Shown: positions 17,833 through 26,897 of the stretch, piece by piece | Position numbering within the stretch: the first letter of the stretch is position 1 | Layout of the letters: each line of letters begins with the position of its first letter | From: Sandarakinorhabdus sp. | GTDB taxonomy: Bacteria; Pseudomonadota; Alphaproteobacteria; Sphingomonadales; Sphingomonadaceae | Direction of reading: 5' to 3' | DNA: 64,000 nt | NCBI GenBank assembly: GCA_020692215.1 | Contig: JAIMKW010000005.1 | Coordinates: 248,001 to 312,000 of the forward strand | Position numbers and translations under genes: made by a program | The notes under the pieces: model-generated | What the model was told of the DNA's origin: nothing | Databases searched by the model: none | The model's input: only the letters and a program-made list of their open reading frames with translations

Positions 17833-18435
17833 TCAGCTGTAGTTGAAGCTGATGCTGATGCGGTCGGATTTTGCGGCGCCCGGCGGAACTTCGTGGCGAA
17901 GCCAGCTTTCCCACAGGAAGATCGTGCCGGGCGCCGGGGCTGCATAGACAAACGGGCGCGCTTCTTCCGGTGCCTCCGGCGTGCGTTGGGGGGCGGCCAT
18001 CATCATGGCAAGGCGCGGGTCTTCCAGCTTCAGCGGCCCGGCACCTGGCGGCACATCTATGTAAACGGTGCCGGATATGATGCTTGCAGGGTGAATATGG
18101 CCGCTGTGCCCGCCGCCCGGCTTCAGGATATTCACCCACAGGCTATCGAGCCTGGGCTTGCGGCCTGCGAGATCCATATGGGCCGCAGCAGCAAAGGCGC
18201 GGGCATGGGGCAGCAGGTGGCGGACGAGATCGGCAAAAGCAGGATCGCGGGACGGGAGATCATCGAGCGAGGCATAGCTGGTATAGCCGGGATAGTGGTT
18301 GGCCCGGCTCCACCGCCGCCCCGCGGCATCATCCCGTGCAAGGCTGCGGCAGCTGTGAGCAAGATCGGCAAGCAGGCTGTCGTCGGCCAGGCTGCCTTCA
18401 TAGAACGGGGTTGCAAAAAGAGAGCGTATCTTCAT
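17833..18435 (-). CDS. TIGR02466-family putative 2-oxoglutarate/Fe(II) oxygenase
   Basis: A 200-residue protein with the features of the TIGR02466 family. The start MKIRSLFATPFYEG matches, and there is a double-stranded beta-helix segment with SGHIHPASIISGTVYID (His-x-His), then GTIFLWESWLRHEV and a terminal RISISFN. These supply the expected iron-binding His residues and the 2-oxoglutarate Arg, though the acid ligand is not certain. The substrate is unknown. ATG 18435 is chosen from the conserved start. It is divergent from the TIR gene and 59 bases from modA on the same strand. Confidence 0.8.
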   Translation of the reverse strand: MKIRSLFATPFYEGSLADDSLLADLAHSCRSLARDDAAGRRWSRANHYPGYTSYASLDDLPSRDPAFADLVRHLLPHARAFAAAAHMDLAGRKPRLDSLWVNILKPGGGHSGHIHPASIISGTVYIDVPPGAGPLKLEDPRLAMMMAAPQRTPEAPEEARPFVYAAPAPGTIFLWESWLRHEVPPGAAKSDRISISFNYS

Positions 18436-18577
18436 GGTGCGGCTGAACCATGGCACCTTCCCGCTGGCAAGGGCTGAACTTGTCATACTGTGCGTCATGA
18501 TGGGTTGACGGCGAGGCCAATCGCTCCATTAACAATGCCTGCTGGTTGCCAGCCGAGAGGATGAGGACGAGCGGGTT

Positions 18578-21500
18578 TTGACTGGGGTGCGAATCTTCCT
18601 GTCCTATGCGCGGCCTACGCTCGCCAATGCGCGGCGCGTGGGCGAGGCGCTGCAGCGCGCGGGCCACAGCGTGTGGATGGATGACCAGCTTCTGGCCCAT
18701 CGGCCCTTTGCCGAAGCGATCGAAGAGCAGCTGGGGGTTGCCGACGCCGTTCTTGTGCTCTGGTCGTCGGATGCTGTCCGGTCGGAATGGGTGCGGTCGG
18801 AAGCGAACCGCGGCCGCGAAGCCGGGAAACTGGTGCAGTTGCGGATCGACGATTGCGCGCTGCCGATGCCGTTCGACCAGATCCACTGCATCGATCTCGG
18901 CGGCTGGACCGGGGACCATGAAGCGCCTGTCTGGAAGGCCGTGCTGGCCAGCCTGCACGCGGCCCACCGGGGTGCAGCGTCTTCGGAGCCGGCATCCCGC
19001 CAGCCTGGTGCATCAGGATCGCCGACACAGGTGGTGCGGGCGCCATCCCATTCGACGGCTGCGCCCGGCAGCCGCCCAGCCGAGCGGCGGCAGGTGACAT
19101 CGCTGGTGTGCGAGATTGCCGACTATGCCGCCTTGTCGGCCCGGATCGATCCTGAAGACCTGCTGCAGGTGATCGATGCCTTTCAGGCGATGTGCGAAGA
19201 TATCATTCCTCAGTTCAGCGGAACGATCGCGCGGCGCAGCGACCACAGCGTTCTGGCGCATTTCGGCTATCCGCTTGCGCATGAGGATGAGGGTGCGAAT
19301 GCGGTGCGGGCCGCGCTGGCCCTGCGCGACGGGATTGCCGGGCTGGACCTGCCGCCGGATGTTGCGATTCCGGCCCGGGTGGGCATTGCAACCGGCATGG
19401 TGCTGGTGGGCGAGTTGAGCCCGCGCGGTGCCGCGCAGGATCGCGGGATCGTTGGCGAGACGCCCAATCTTGCTTCCAGCCTCGCAAATGTTGCGGCCCC
19501 GGGGACCGTAGTTGTTGCCGATACGACGCGCCGGATCACCGAGGGCATGTTTGCCTATCGCGATATCGGGTTGCTGGTGCCACCCGGCCAGTCGGCCGGG
19601 GTTCGCGGCTTTGAAGCCGTGGAAGCGCACAATGTCGCCAGCCGGTCCCACGCGCGTGCCGGGCGCGATACGGCCGCCATTTTCGGGCGCGAGGGCGATC
19701 TGGCCCTGATCGAGGAGCGATGGCAGCAGGCCGAGGCTGGTGAAGGCCAGGTCGTGCTGGTCCAGGGTGAGCCGGGTATCGGCAAGTCCGGGCTTGTCGA
19801 TGCCGTTCGCCGTCGCGTGGTGGAGAGCGGATATTCCCATGTGGCCTGGACATGCGGCCCCAATCTTTCGGCCCGTGCCCTGCATCCTGTGATCGAGCAG
19901 ATCGAGACTGCCGCCGGGTTCGAACGCGGTGACAGCGCTGAAGCAAAGCTGGTGAAACTTGCCGCGCTTCTGGACAGTGCCGGAGCTGACAGCCTTGAGA
20001 CCCGCACCGTGCTGGCAGACCTGCTTTCGATCCCTTCGGCCGCCCCGGCCCCCATGATAACGCCAGAGCGGCGGCGTTCGCTGTCTCTGGAGACATTGCT
20101 TGGGTTGATGCGCCATCTGGCCGTAGATCGCCCGGTTCTTTTCGTTATCGAGGATCTGCATTGGGCTGATGCTTCGACCCTGGAATTGCTGGACCGTGCG
20201 GTGGAGCGCGCAATCGACCACCGATGGCTGCTGCTGGCGACGGCGAGGCCCGATTTCAGCTGCTCGTGGGGCGATGTTGCCGATGTCGCCCATGTGCAGC
20301 TTGCCCGGCTGGAGCAGGAGGATGCGCGGCAGATCTGTGCGCGGGTTGATCCGGCCGGCGTGCTGCCCGCAGACGTGGTTCGGCAGATCCTTGCCCGGGC
20401 AGACGGCAATCCGCTGTTCGTGGAGGAAATCACCCGCTCGGTGATGGAAGCCATCGCGGCAGCCCCGGATCCCGCCAGACCAGTCGCCTGGTCTATCCCC
20501 GAGACACTGCAGGATTCCCTGATTGCGCGTCTGGACAGGTTGGGAAGTGCGCGGCAGATCGCCTGTATCGGCGCGGCAATCGGAAGGCGCTTTCCCTATG
20601 ATCTTCTGGCCGAGGTGGCTGGCCTTCCCGCAGCCGAATTGCGACAGTCGCTAAGGGAACTCAGCCGGGCGGGCATTGTGGATGCGACCGGCCTCCCGCC
20701 CAACAGCAGCTATCGTTTTCGCCACGCCCTGATGCGCGATGCAGCCTATGACAGCATGCCCAAGCGGCAGCGCGAGGCCTTGCACGGGCGGATCGCGGGC
20801 GCGCTGAAGGCGCTGTTCCCAACGATCGCAGAAACCGATCCGGCCCAGCTGGCCGACCATCTGACCCGCAGTGGTTCGGGGATGGAGGCCATGCCCCTTT
20901 GGGCAGCTGCAGGCCAGCAGGCTGCGGCGCGCGCGGCTCATGCCGAGGCGGCGGGCCAGTTCCGCACCGCACTCGACCTGTTGCGCAAGCACCGCGCCGA
21001 GGGCACCGCCATCGATGTCGAACTTCAGCTTTTGATAGGTCTTGCTGTCAGCCTCTCGGCGGTGCGCGGCTATTCCCATCCTGACGTCGGCGCCGTGCTG
21101 GGCGAAGCGCGGACCATCTGCGACCTTATCGGCAATGTGGCGGGATTGTTCGCAGTGCTGCGCGGCTTGTGCGCTTTTTCGATCATCTCCGGCGACATGG
21201 ACACCGCCGAGGATCTTGCGCGGCGCTGCCTGGAAATCGGGGCGTCAACAGGGGAGGTCGGCCACCTGATCGAAGGGCATTGCCCGCTTGGTTATGTGCT
21301 GTGGGCCAAGGGCCGGATCGCCGAAGCGCGCCAGCATCTGGAAGAGGCGGTCCGGCTTTACGTCGACAAGGATGGTGCGAAGCTGCCGCTCATCACGCCG
21401 CAGGATCCGCTGGTGCAGTGCCTTGGGCCATTGCAGGCCCTGCTGCTGGCGATCGGCGATGATGCCGGTTCCGAGCGAGCCTCGCAGATGCTGCTGCAGC

Positions 21501-22054
21501 ACGCTGAAGGGCTCGGCGAAAGCTTCAGCGGTGCAGCCGGGCATTTCTGGTATGGCTTCGGCGCGCTCTTGCGGGGCGACAATGAACGCGCGGTGCGCCA
21601 CGCCGATATTGCAGCCGCAATGTGCGAAAAGCACGGTTACACCTCGCTGGCTTCCTTCATGCTGAACCGCTGCTATGCGATGGGCAGTATGGGCAATGCC
21701 GAAGAAGCCCTTGCCTCGGCGCTCCGCGAGTTCGACTGTCTGGATCGCCTGGGCCAGCAGCATACCCGCCCCTACCATGAGGGAGAGGTCGCCCGCCTGT
21801 ATGCAGCAACCGGGGATCATGAATCAGCACTGGCGATGATCGACAAGGCGATTGCGACGGCGAATCGGCACGGCGAACACTTCTGGCTATCCACCCTCTA
21901 TCGGCATCGTGCCGAGATCCTGGCGGGTCAGCCCGGAGCGAACCCTTCGGATGTCCTGGCGGCCCACGCTGCCGCACTGGAACTGGCGCAGCAGCAAGGT
22001 GCCGTGCGGCTTGAGGAACAGGCCGAGGCGTTGCGGGCAGTCTTGCCAGTCTGA
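18578..22054 (+). CDS. TIR domain / class III cyclase-like / STAND ATPase / TPR multidomain protein
   Basis: A 1158-residue protein with four parts. Residues 4-125 form a TIR-like domain (RIFLSYAR, VWMDDQLL, SSDAVRSEWVRSEANRG with Glu75 at the usual catalytic place). Residues 171-345 form a class III nucleotide-cyclase-like domain. Residues 365-700 form an AAA/STAND ATPase with Walker A GEPGIGKS (397-404) and Walker B LFVIEDLHWAD (521-531). The C-terminal 450 residues look like TPR helices. The cyclase part appears inactive: metal Asp positions are Glu179 and His223, and the transition-state Arg is Ser301. Start is TTG 18578 with GAGCGGG upstream; no in-frame ATG is available. A small hairpin lies at 18541-18553 in the leader. 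Function is unknown; a signalling or immune sensor role is inferred. Confidence 0.85.
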   Translation: MTGVRIFLSYARPTLANARRVGEALQRAGHSVWMDDQLLAHRPFAEAIEEQLGVADAVLVLWSSDAVRSEWVRSEANRGREAGKLVQLRIDDCALPMPFDQIHCIDLGGWTGDHEAPVWKAVLASLHAAHRGAASSEPASRQPGASGSPTQVVRAPSHSTAAPGSRPAERRQVTSLVCEIADYAALSARIDPEDLLQVIDAFQAMCEDIIPQFSGTIARRSDHSVLAHFGYPLAHEDEGANAVRAALALRDGIAGLDLPPDVAIPARVGIATGMVLVGELSPRGAAQDRGIVGETPNLASSLANVAAPGTVVVADTTRRITEGMFAYRDIGLLVPPGQSAGVRGFEAVEAHNVASRSHARAGRDTAAIFGREGDLALIEERWQQAEAGEGQVVLVQGEPGIGKSGLVDAVRRRVVESGYSHVAWTCGPNLSARALHPVIEQIETAAGFERGDSAEAKLVKLAALLDSAGADSLETRTVLADLLSIPSAAPAPMITPERRRSLSLETLLGLMRHLAVDRPVLFVIEDLHWADASTLELLDRAVERAIDHRWLLLATARPDFSCSWGDVADVAHVQLARLEQEDARQICARVDPAGVLPADVVRQILARADGNPLFVEEITRSVMEAIAAAPDPARPVAWSIPETLQDSLIARLDRLGSARQIACIGAAIGRRFPYDLLAEVAGLPAAELRQSLRELSRAGIVDATGLPPNSSYRFRHALMRDAAYDSMPKRQREALHGRIAGALKALFPTIAETDPAQLADHLTRSGSGMEAMPLWAAAGQQAAARAAHAEAAGQFRTALDLLRKHRAEGTAIDVELQLLIGLAVSLSAVRGYSHPDVGAVLGEARTICDLIGNVAGLFAVLRGLCAFSIISGDMDTAEDLARRCLEIGASTGEVGHLIEGHCPLGYVLWAKGRIAEARQHLEEAVRLYVDKDGAKLPLITPQDPLVQCLGPLQALLLAIGDDAGSERASQMLLQHAEGLGESFSGAAGHFWYGFGALLRGDNERAVRHADIAAAMCEKHGYTSLASFMLNRCYAMGSMGNAEEALASALREFDCLDRLGQQHTRPYHEGEVARLYAATGDHESALAMIDKAIATANRHGEHFWLSTLYRHRAEILAGQPGANPSDVLAAHAAALELAQQQGAVRLEEQAEALRAVLPV

Positions 22055-22069
22055 CCCCGTGCCCGGACG

Positions 22070-22127
22070 TTTCAGTCAGGGCTTCGCTCAGGTTTCAGTA
22101 AGGGCTTCGCTCAGGACTTCGTTCAGG
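22070..22127. repeat. Imperfect tandem repeat between convergent genes
   Basis: A unit of about 23 bases (TTTCAGTCAGGGCTTCGCTCAGG-like) occurs twice with one change and a third partial copy (ACTTCGTTCAGGG). It fills the gap between the TIR gene and the convergent oxidoreductase and may be a slippage or duplication product. No T-tract terminator is visible. Confidence 0.65.
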
Positions 22128-25100
22128 GCAGCGGGTGCGCCATCGCCACCGTGAAGTCCATGTCGCCCCAGAAGCCGATGTTGGTGGTGAGCGTAAGCTT
22201 GCCGTTTGCCGGGGTCCCCAGGCCAAGATCGCGGATGAATGGCAGGCTGTCGGTGTCGGCCAGTTCCAGCATCCAGGTGCCCGAAAGCAGACCGAGCCCG
22301 CGCAGCGCATCCAGCCGGAGCGCGCCCTTCAGCTGGCTCTGGTAGCAGGCGTCCGTCGTGCTGTCGGCCGTTCGGAACTGCTTCAGAAAATAGACCGGGA
22401 TATCTTCGCCCGCGCCCTTTGGCAGGAACCCATGCGATGCGACAAGCGCGCCAGCTTCCGCCAGCATCTTGCGCTTTCCCGCATGGGCCAGCTTGTGCAG
22501 GATATCGATCGCCGATCCGTCGGCGCCACTGAACTCGATGTTTTCACCGGTCACGTTGATCAGCTCCACCGGTTCGGCGCGCGATGCAGGGGCGAACTTG
22601 CGGATGACCGTGGCTGTTGCGGTGAAGGGGCCGGATGACTGCGCTTCTGCCGGGGTCGACATCTGGCCGACGAACTTCGGGAAGCCCCAGATCTCGCGGC
22701 CTGATGCAGTAGCATAGGGGTTATCGACCAGCAGATAGGCCGGCATCCAGCCAACGCCTGTCGGGATCGGATTATCGCCTTCATGGGCCGCGACCAGCAG
22801 CCAGAAACCCATGTCCGTCTCGTTCATGCGCCCCTCGTCGGCCCAGGGCGGAGTTGCGGGGAACATGTTTTCGCATTTCACGACCATCAGGAAGGCGACA
22901 TCGAGCAGCAGCCTGAAGCGCGTTCTGGATTTTGCACTGTTGAGCGACCGGTCGATGAAGGCCTGGCACTTGTCGTGGTCGGCCTTCAGCCCCCAGGCAT
23001 AGAAGGTGGCATCGTTGCAGGTGGAAGGCGGCGGGGGTAGCTGTTCCCAGCCCGCATAGCTGGCAAACCCCGGCCGGTGGCTTGCGGCCGCGCTGGTGAA
23101 CGGACGGTTGTAGAGCCATTCGGGCGCTGCAATGGGGATGGCCTCGCCCGATAGGGCCGCGGCCGCCATCAGGCCCGACATTGTTGCCACTTCCACGCAG
23201 CCTGCATTCACATCGGGAACCTTGGTCCAGTCTCCGGCAAGATACAGATTGGAAAAGCCCGACGCGCCGGATTCCAGACGATATTGCAGCGTGCCCGGAA
23301 GGCTCAGCACATAGCGTTCCGAGGGGTTTATGTTGCATTGCCAGAATTGCTGGCTCAGCCGCTCTTCGCCGTGCAGGGCTGCATCGGCATAGAGCATATC
23401 CCAGCGGAAGGCGTTGCCGCTCTTGATGTTGGGCCACAGCGTGCCAAGCTGCGTTGTCATCCAGCGTGATGATCCGGCGAGCACGGCGGCATTGGCGGCA
23501 GCCTGTTGATCGGGCGCACCGGAATCCGGGAACACACTGCAGAAATAGGCAACGCTCTTCGGCCCCGGCGGCGACCAATCTTCCATGGGGAGCAGGTGGG
23601 ACATATCGGCCCAGGTATCGAAGGGCTTCTGGTAGTTGGTGAGGATTGGCCCCATCGGATTGGGCGGCGGGTTCGTGCCCGGCGGCTGCGGCGGCACGAC
23701 ATAGGGCCCGCCAAGGCCGGCGAGATCGGTGTTCAGCCACAGTTGCAGCGCCTGGGTGCGCGTGGTGCCCATTTTGGTTGTCATGGCCTGCCATGCCGGG
23801 CTGCGCGCGATCAGCGGGGCGCAGGTGCCGGGCAGGGACCCCAGCGACATGCCCATGATGACGGCATCGAAATCCTGGCCCAGTTTCAGCGGCAGCTTCC
23901 TGGCCGGCTCGGGCAGCGGATCGAGCACATCCTCGAAATCGACGCCAGCGGCCTTTAGTGCGGCACCATCCTTCAATTGGCTCCAGTTGGGCTGCGACGG
24001 CCAGCTTGGCAGGCCATCGACCGTCACGAAGGGATCATAGCTGGTGACGTTGTCCGCCAGTGCGACCTGCTGGTTGATATGGATCGTGCCGATGGAGTTG
24101 CCGTCCTCGGTCAGTTCAAGGCCCATCACCTGGTGAAAGAAGGCCACCTTCACGCCGCGCTTTTGCAGCAGCTGATAGATTGGCGTGCAGATCGTATCGC
24201 CCATCCCCGCGGTTGCCTTCCAGAAGAAGGCGCCCTTGTAGGTCATGAACAGGCGGATGATGCCTGATACCGCCGAGCAGGCCGAAAGCCGGGGGTTTTC
24301 GCCAGCTTCATAGGCGAAGGTGTAATCATAGAGCGACGAGACGAGCGCATTGTCCTTCATCGGCCCGCCGTGGGACAGGAACTCCCGGAATTCATATTTG
24401 TCGATCACATGCAGGCCCTGTTGCAGGCAATCGTTGCGCAGGATGCCATCGATGATGCGGATTCCGAAGTCCGCCATGATGAGGTAGCGGCGGAACTCGG
24501 TTTCCAGCCCGCCCTGTTCCAGCAGGGCCTTCACCGAGCCGTGATAGCTTCCAAGCAGGTGCGACACGCCTTCAGACACGACGGTGTGCACGGCTGCGCC
24601 GACGCCCTCGATCACGCCTTCGCCGATTTCCTTCAGCAAATGGCCCGCCATCGACAGCAGCGGGTGAGCTGCGGGCGCAGCGGCCGGTGCCGATGCCGAG
24701 CTGACGTGCGGGCGAAGGACGGATGCGAGGCCGGCGATTGCGTGGGCGGCCTCCTGCAGCGGATTATGGGGCCATTGGTCGGCATAAAAATGGTGGCTGA
24801 ACTCGAAGGCGCTGAGCGCCCGTTGCAGTATTTCGCCCAGCGGCGGCGCGATGGCGCCCGGCTCGGAGAAGATGCTGTCGCGACCAGGAAACACTGTCAG
24901 ATCCGGGTTTGGCGCGAACCACAGCGGCCAGGGTAGCCATTTGCCGCCATGCTGTTCAGCCAGAAAGATCTCGTTCTGGCGCTTGAAGCAATCGCCGATG
25001 CTGGCCTGCGGGCTGCCCGGCGCGCGATCCAGGGCCTTCAGCGCCGATCGCATGACGGTGAAGGCATTTTCATAGAAGCCGGCCCAGATGTGCAGCCCAT

Positions 25101-25290
25101 GCTCTTCGATCCGCTGGCCGAAATCTCCGTTTCGCCCGCTGGCGCATTTGCCGCCGAGCCGCCAGCCAAGCTGATAGAGCGTGATGTCGAACCGCTCGCC
25201 CGTGGGGTCGATTTCCGACAAGGCATAGGCCGCCGTGAGCCCGGCCACCCCGCCGCCCAGGATGGCCACCTTGGTTTTTTTGCTCGTCAT
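22123..25290 (-). CDS. FAD-dependent oxidoreductase fused to an acetoacetate-decarboxylase-like domain
   Basis: A 1055-residue fusion. The N-terminal 700 residues are an amine-oxidase/phytoene-desaturase-like flavoprotein with the dinucleotide loop LGGGVAGLTAAYAL (11-24), the second FAD motif GWRLGGKCASGRN and EEHGLHIWAG, and a C-terminal FAD segment LYLAGDWTKVPDVNAGCVEVATMSG. The last 300 residues resemble acetoacetate decarboxylase (NPYATASGREIWGFPKFVG). In Clostridium ADC the Schiff-base Lys115 is followed by Lys116; here the Lys (about 872) is followed by Phe. The reaction and substrate are unknown. It is convergent with the TIR gene. Confidence 0.83.
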   Translation of the reverse strand: MTSKKTKVAILGGGVAGLTAAYALSEIDPTGERFDITLYQLGWRLGGKCASGRNGDFGQRIEEHGLHIWAGFYENAFTVMRSALKALDRAPGSPQASIGDCFKRQNEIFLAEQHGGKWLPWPLWFAPNPDLTVFPGRDSIFSEPGAIAPPLGEILQRALSAFEFSHHFYADQWPHNPLQEAAHAIAGLASVLRPHVSSASAPAAAPAAHPLLSMAGHLLKEIGEGVIEGVGAAVHTVVSEGVSHLLGSYHGSVKALLEQGGLETEFRRYLIMADFGIRIIDGILRNDCLQQGLHVIDKYEFREFLSHGGPMKDNALVSSLYDYTFAYEAGENPRLSACSAVSGIIRLFMTYKGAFFWKATAGMGDTICTPIYQLLQKRGVKVAFFHQVMGLELTEDGNSIGTIHINQQVALADNVTSYDPFVTVDGLPSWPSQPNWSQLKDGAALKAAGVDFEDVLDPLPEPARKLPLKLGQDFDAVIMGMSLGSLPGTCAPLIARSPAWQAMTTKMGTTRTQALQLWLNTDLAGLGGPYVVPPQPPGTNPPPNPMGPILTNYQKPFDTWADMSHLLPMEDWSPPGPKSVAYFCSVFPDSGAPDQQAAANAAVLAGSSRWMTTQLGTLWPNIKSGNAFRWDMLYADAALHGEERLSQQFWQCNINPSERYVLSLPGTLQYRLESGASGFSNLYLAGDWTKVPDVNAGCVEVATMSGLMAAAALSGEAIPIAAPEWLYNRPFTSAAASHRPGFASYAGWEQLPPPPSTCNDATFYAWGLKADHDKCQAFIDRSLNSAKSRTRFRLLLDVAFLMVVKCENMFPATPPWADEGRMNETDMGFWLLVAAHEGDNPIPTGVGWMPAYLLVDNPYATASGREIWGFPKFVGQMSTPAEAQSSGPFTATATVIRKFAPASRAEPVELINVTGENIEFSGADGSAIDILHKLAHAGKRKMLAEAGALVASHGFLPKGAGEDIPVYFLKQFRTADSTTDACYQSQLKGALRLDALRGLGLLSGTWMLELADTDSLPFIRDLGLGTPANGKLTLTTNIGFWGDMDFTVAMAHPLP

Positions 25291-25382
25291 GTCCGCCCCC
25301 GCTGACTGCCCCGAAAAGGCATCCTCAATGACGGAACCTTGCCCCTGCCGGCAGGATTGTCAACGCCGGCTTTGCGCCAACC

Positions 25383-26897
25383 TCAGCCGACTTCGCCTGC
25401 CCAGCCATCGCGCAGTTCGCGCTTGAGAATCTTGCCGATGACGCTGCGGGGCAGTTCACCGACAAGCTGCACAGCGGCAAGCCGCTGCACCTTGCCCAGG
25501 CGGCTGTTGGCCCATTCGCGCAGCTCTTCTGCAGTTGCATCTGGGGCGACCACGAACGCCACCGGTGTTTCGCCCCAGGCGCGGCTGGGAACGCCGACGA
25601 CAGCGCAATCCCGCACGGCAGGGTGCTGAGCCAGAACCTGTTCGATATCGACGGGGTAGATGTTGAATCCGCCCGAAATGATCATGTCTTTCGCGCGGCC
25701 CACCAATTCCAGGAAGCCGTCTGCGTCGCGCCTGGCGAGATCGCCGGTGCGGATGAAGATGCGTCCGTCCGGGTGAATCCATTGGGTGGCCCGTGTCGCT
25801 TCGGGCCGGTTGGCATAGCCCGACATTGTGGCCCCCGAATGGCCGACAATTTCGCCGATTTCGCCGACTTCAGCCTCGCTTCCATCCTCTTTTACAAGCA
25901 GGATTTCGTGGCCCGGAATCGGGTGGCCCACGGTGTGCAGCTTGGTGGGGTTCGCATGGGCCACCAGAACGGTGCCGCCGCCGCCCTCTGTCATCCCCCA
26001 ATATTCGATCAGCCCGCCGGGCCAGCGTTGCAGGATATCGGCTTTCAGGGCTGCATCGAACGGCGCTGACGTGCAGAATTTCATCTGGTAGCTGGAAAGA
26101 TCATAGCTGCCGAAATCCGGCAGATCCATGAACCGCCGATACTGCACGGGCACCAGCATGGAGTGGGTGGCGCGGACCTTCTGCGCCAGTTGCAGGAAGC
26201 CGCGCGCATCGAATTTGGGCATCATCACCAGATGCCCGCCCCAGGCGAGGCAGGGCAGTGCTGAAACGAGGGTGGTGTTGGAATAGAGCGGTGTGGCAAG
26301 CAGACACACCGCATCCGGTCCGTAGCCGACGGGCAGCCCGCCTGCGAGGTGCGCCCAGCGCATGCGCCAGCTGTGGATGATGCCCTTGGGAACGCCGGTG
26401 GTGCCGCTGGAATAGATGATGTTGAAGGGGAGCGGCAGGAGGGCATCATCAGTCATGTTCAACGCAGCGGGCGGCCCGTCGGCAAGCCATCCGTCCAGCG
26501 CTTCGATCATGATGATGCGCGCATCAAACTGCATTTGTGCCAGGGCTTCGGCATTGGCGGCATCGAGGAACAAGAGGGGTGCGCCCGAATCCTTGACCAT
26601 CGCGACCAGCTGCTCGGGCGTTGCCGAGGGCGGCATCGGAGCGACGGCGATGCCCGCCATCAAGGCGCCCATATAAAGCGCCACATAATCGGTGCTGGTG
26701 CCCGAGATGATGGCGATTGCGCTGCCCACGGGCACGCCATCGCGCTGAAGGCTGGCTGCCACACGCGCCGAGCGGGCGGCCAGTTGCCCCCAGGTCAGAT
26801 GCGCATCGCCGACTGTTACGGCGGGTGCGTCGGGCCGGGTGCGCCCATGGTCTGCAACGAGGTCGGAGATCCGGCGGAAGTCGGGCGCAGTGGTCAT
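25383..26897 (-). CDS. Acyl-CoA synthetase (AMP-forming, 4-coumarate:CoA ligase-like)
   Basis: Adenylate-forming ligase of 504 residues that activates a carboxylic acid to its CoA thioester. Motifs are the P-loop IIYSSGTTGVPKGIIH, YWGMTEGGG, TGDLARRDADGF and the catalytic Lys segment near the end in RSVIGKILKREL. The start MTTAPDF at 26897 overlaps the stop of the hydrolase gene (ATGA). The substrate is not known; its operon partners (hydratase, thiolase) suggest an acyl chain or side chain degraded by beta-oxidation-type chemistry. Confidence 0.9.
   Translation of the reverse strand: MTTAPDFRRISDLVADHGRTRPDAPAVTVGDAHLTWGQLAARSARVAASLQRDGVPVGSAIAIISGTSTDYVALYMGALMAGIAVAPMPPSATPEQLVAMVKDSGAPLLFLDAANAEALAQMQFDARIIMIEALDGWLADGPPAALNMTDDALLPLPFNIIYSSGTTGVPKGIIHSWRMRWAHLAGGLPVGYGPDAVCLLATPLYSNTTLVSALPCLAWGGHLVMMPKFDARGFLQLAQKVRATHSMLVPVQYRRFMDLPDFGSYDLSSYQMKFCTSAPFDAALKADILQRWPGGLIEYWGMTEGGGGTVLVAHANPTKLHTVGHPIPGHEILLVKEDGSEAEVGEIGEIVGHSGATMSGYANRPEATRATQWIHPDGRIFIRTGDLARRDADGFLELVGRAKDMIISGGFNIYPVDIEQVLAQHPAVRDCAVVGVPSRAWGETPVAFVVAPDATAEELREWANSRLGKVQRLAAVQLVGELPRSVIGKILKRELRDGWAGEVG

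Noticed and set aside
18578..18580. A standard start codon for the TIR gene
   Set aside because: The nearest ATG (18561) is out of frame; in-frame choices are TTG 18578 and GTG 18587, and TTG was used because it keeps the first strand of the TIR fold complete.
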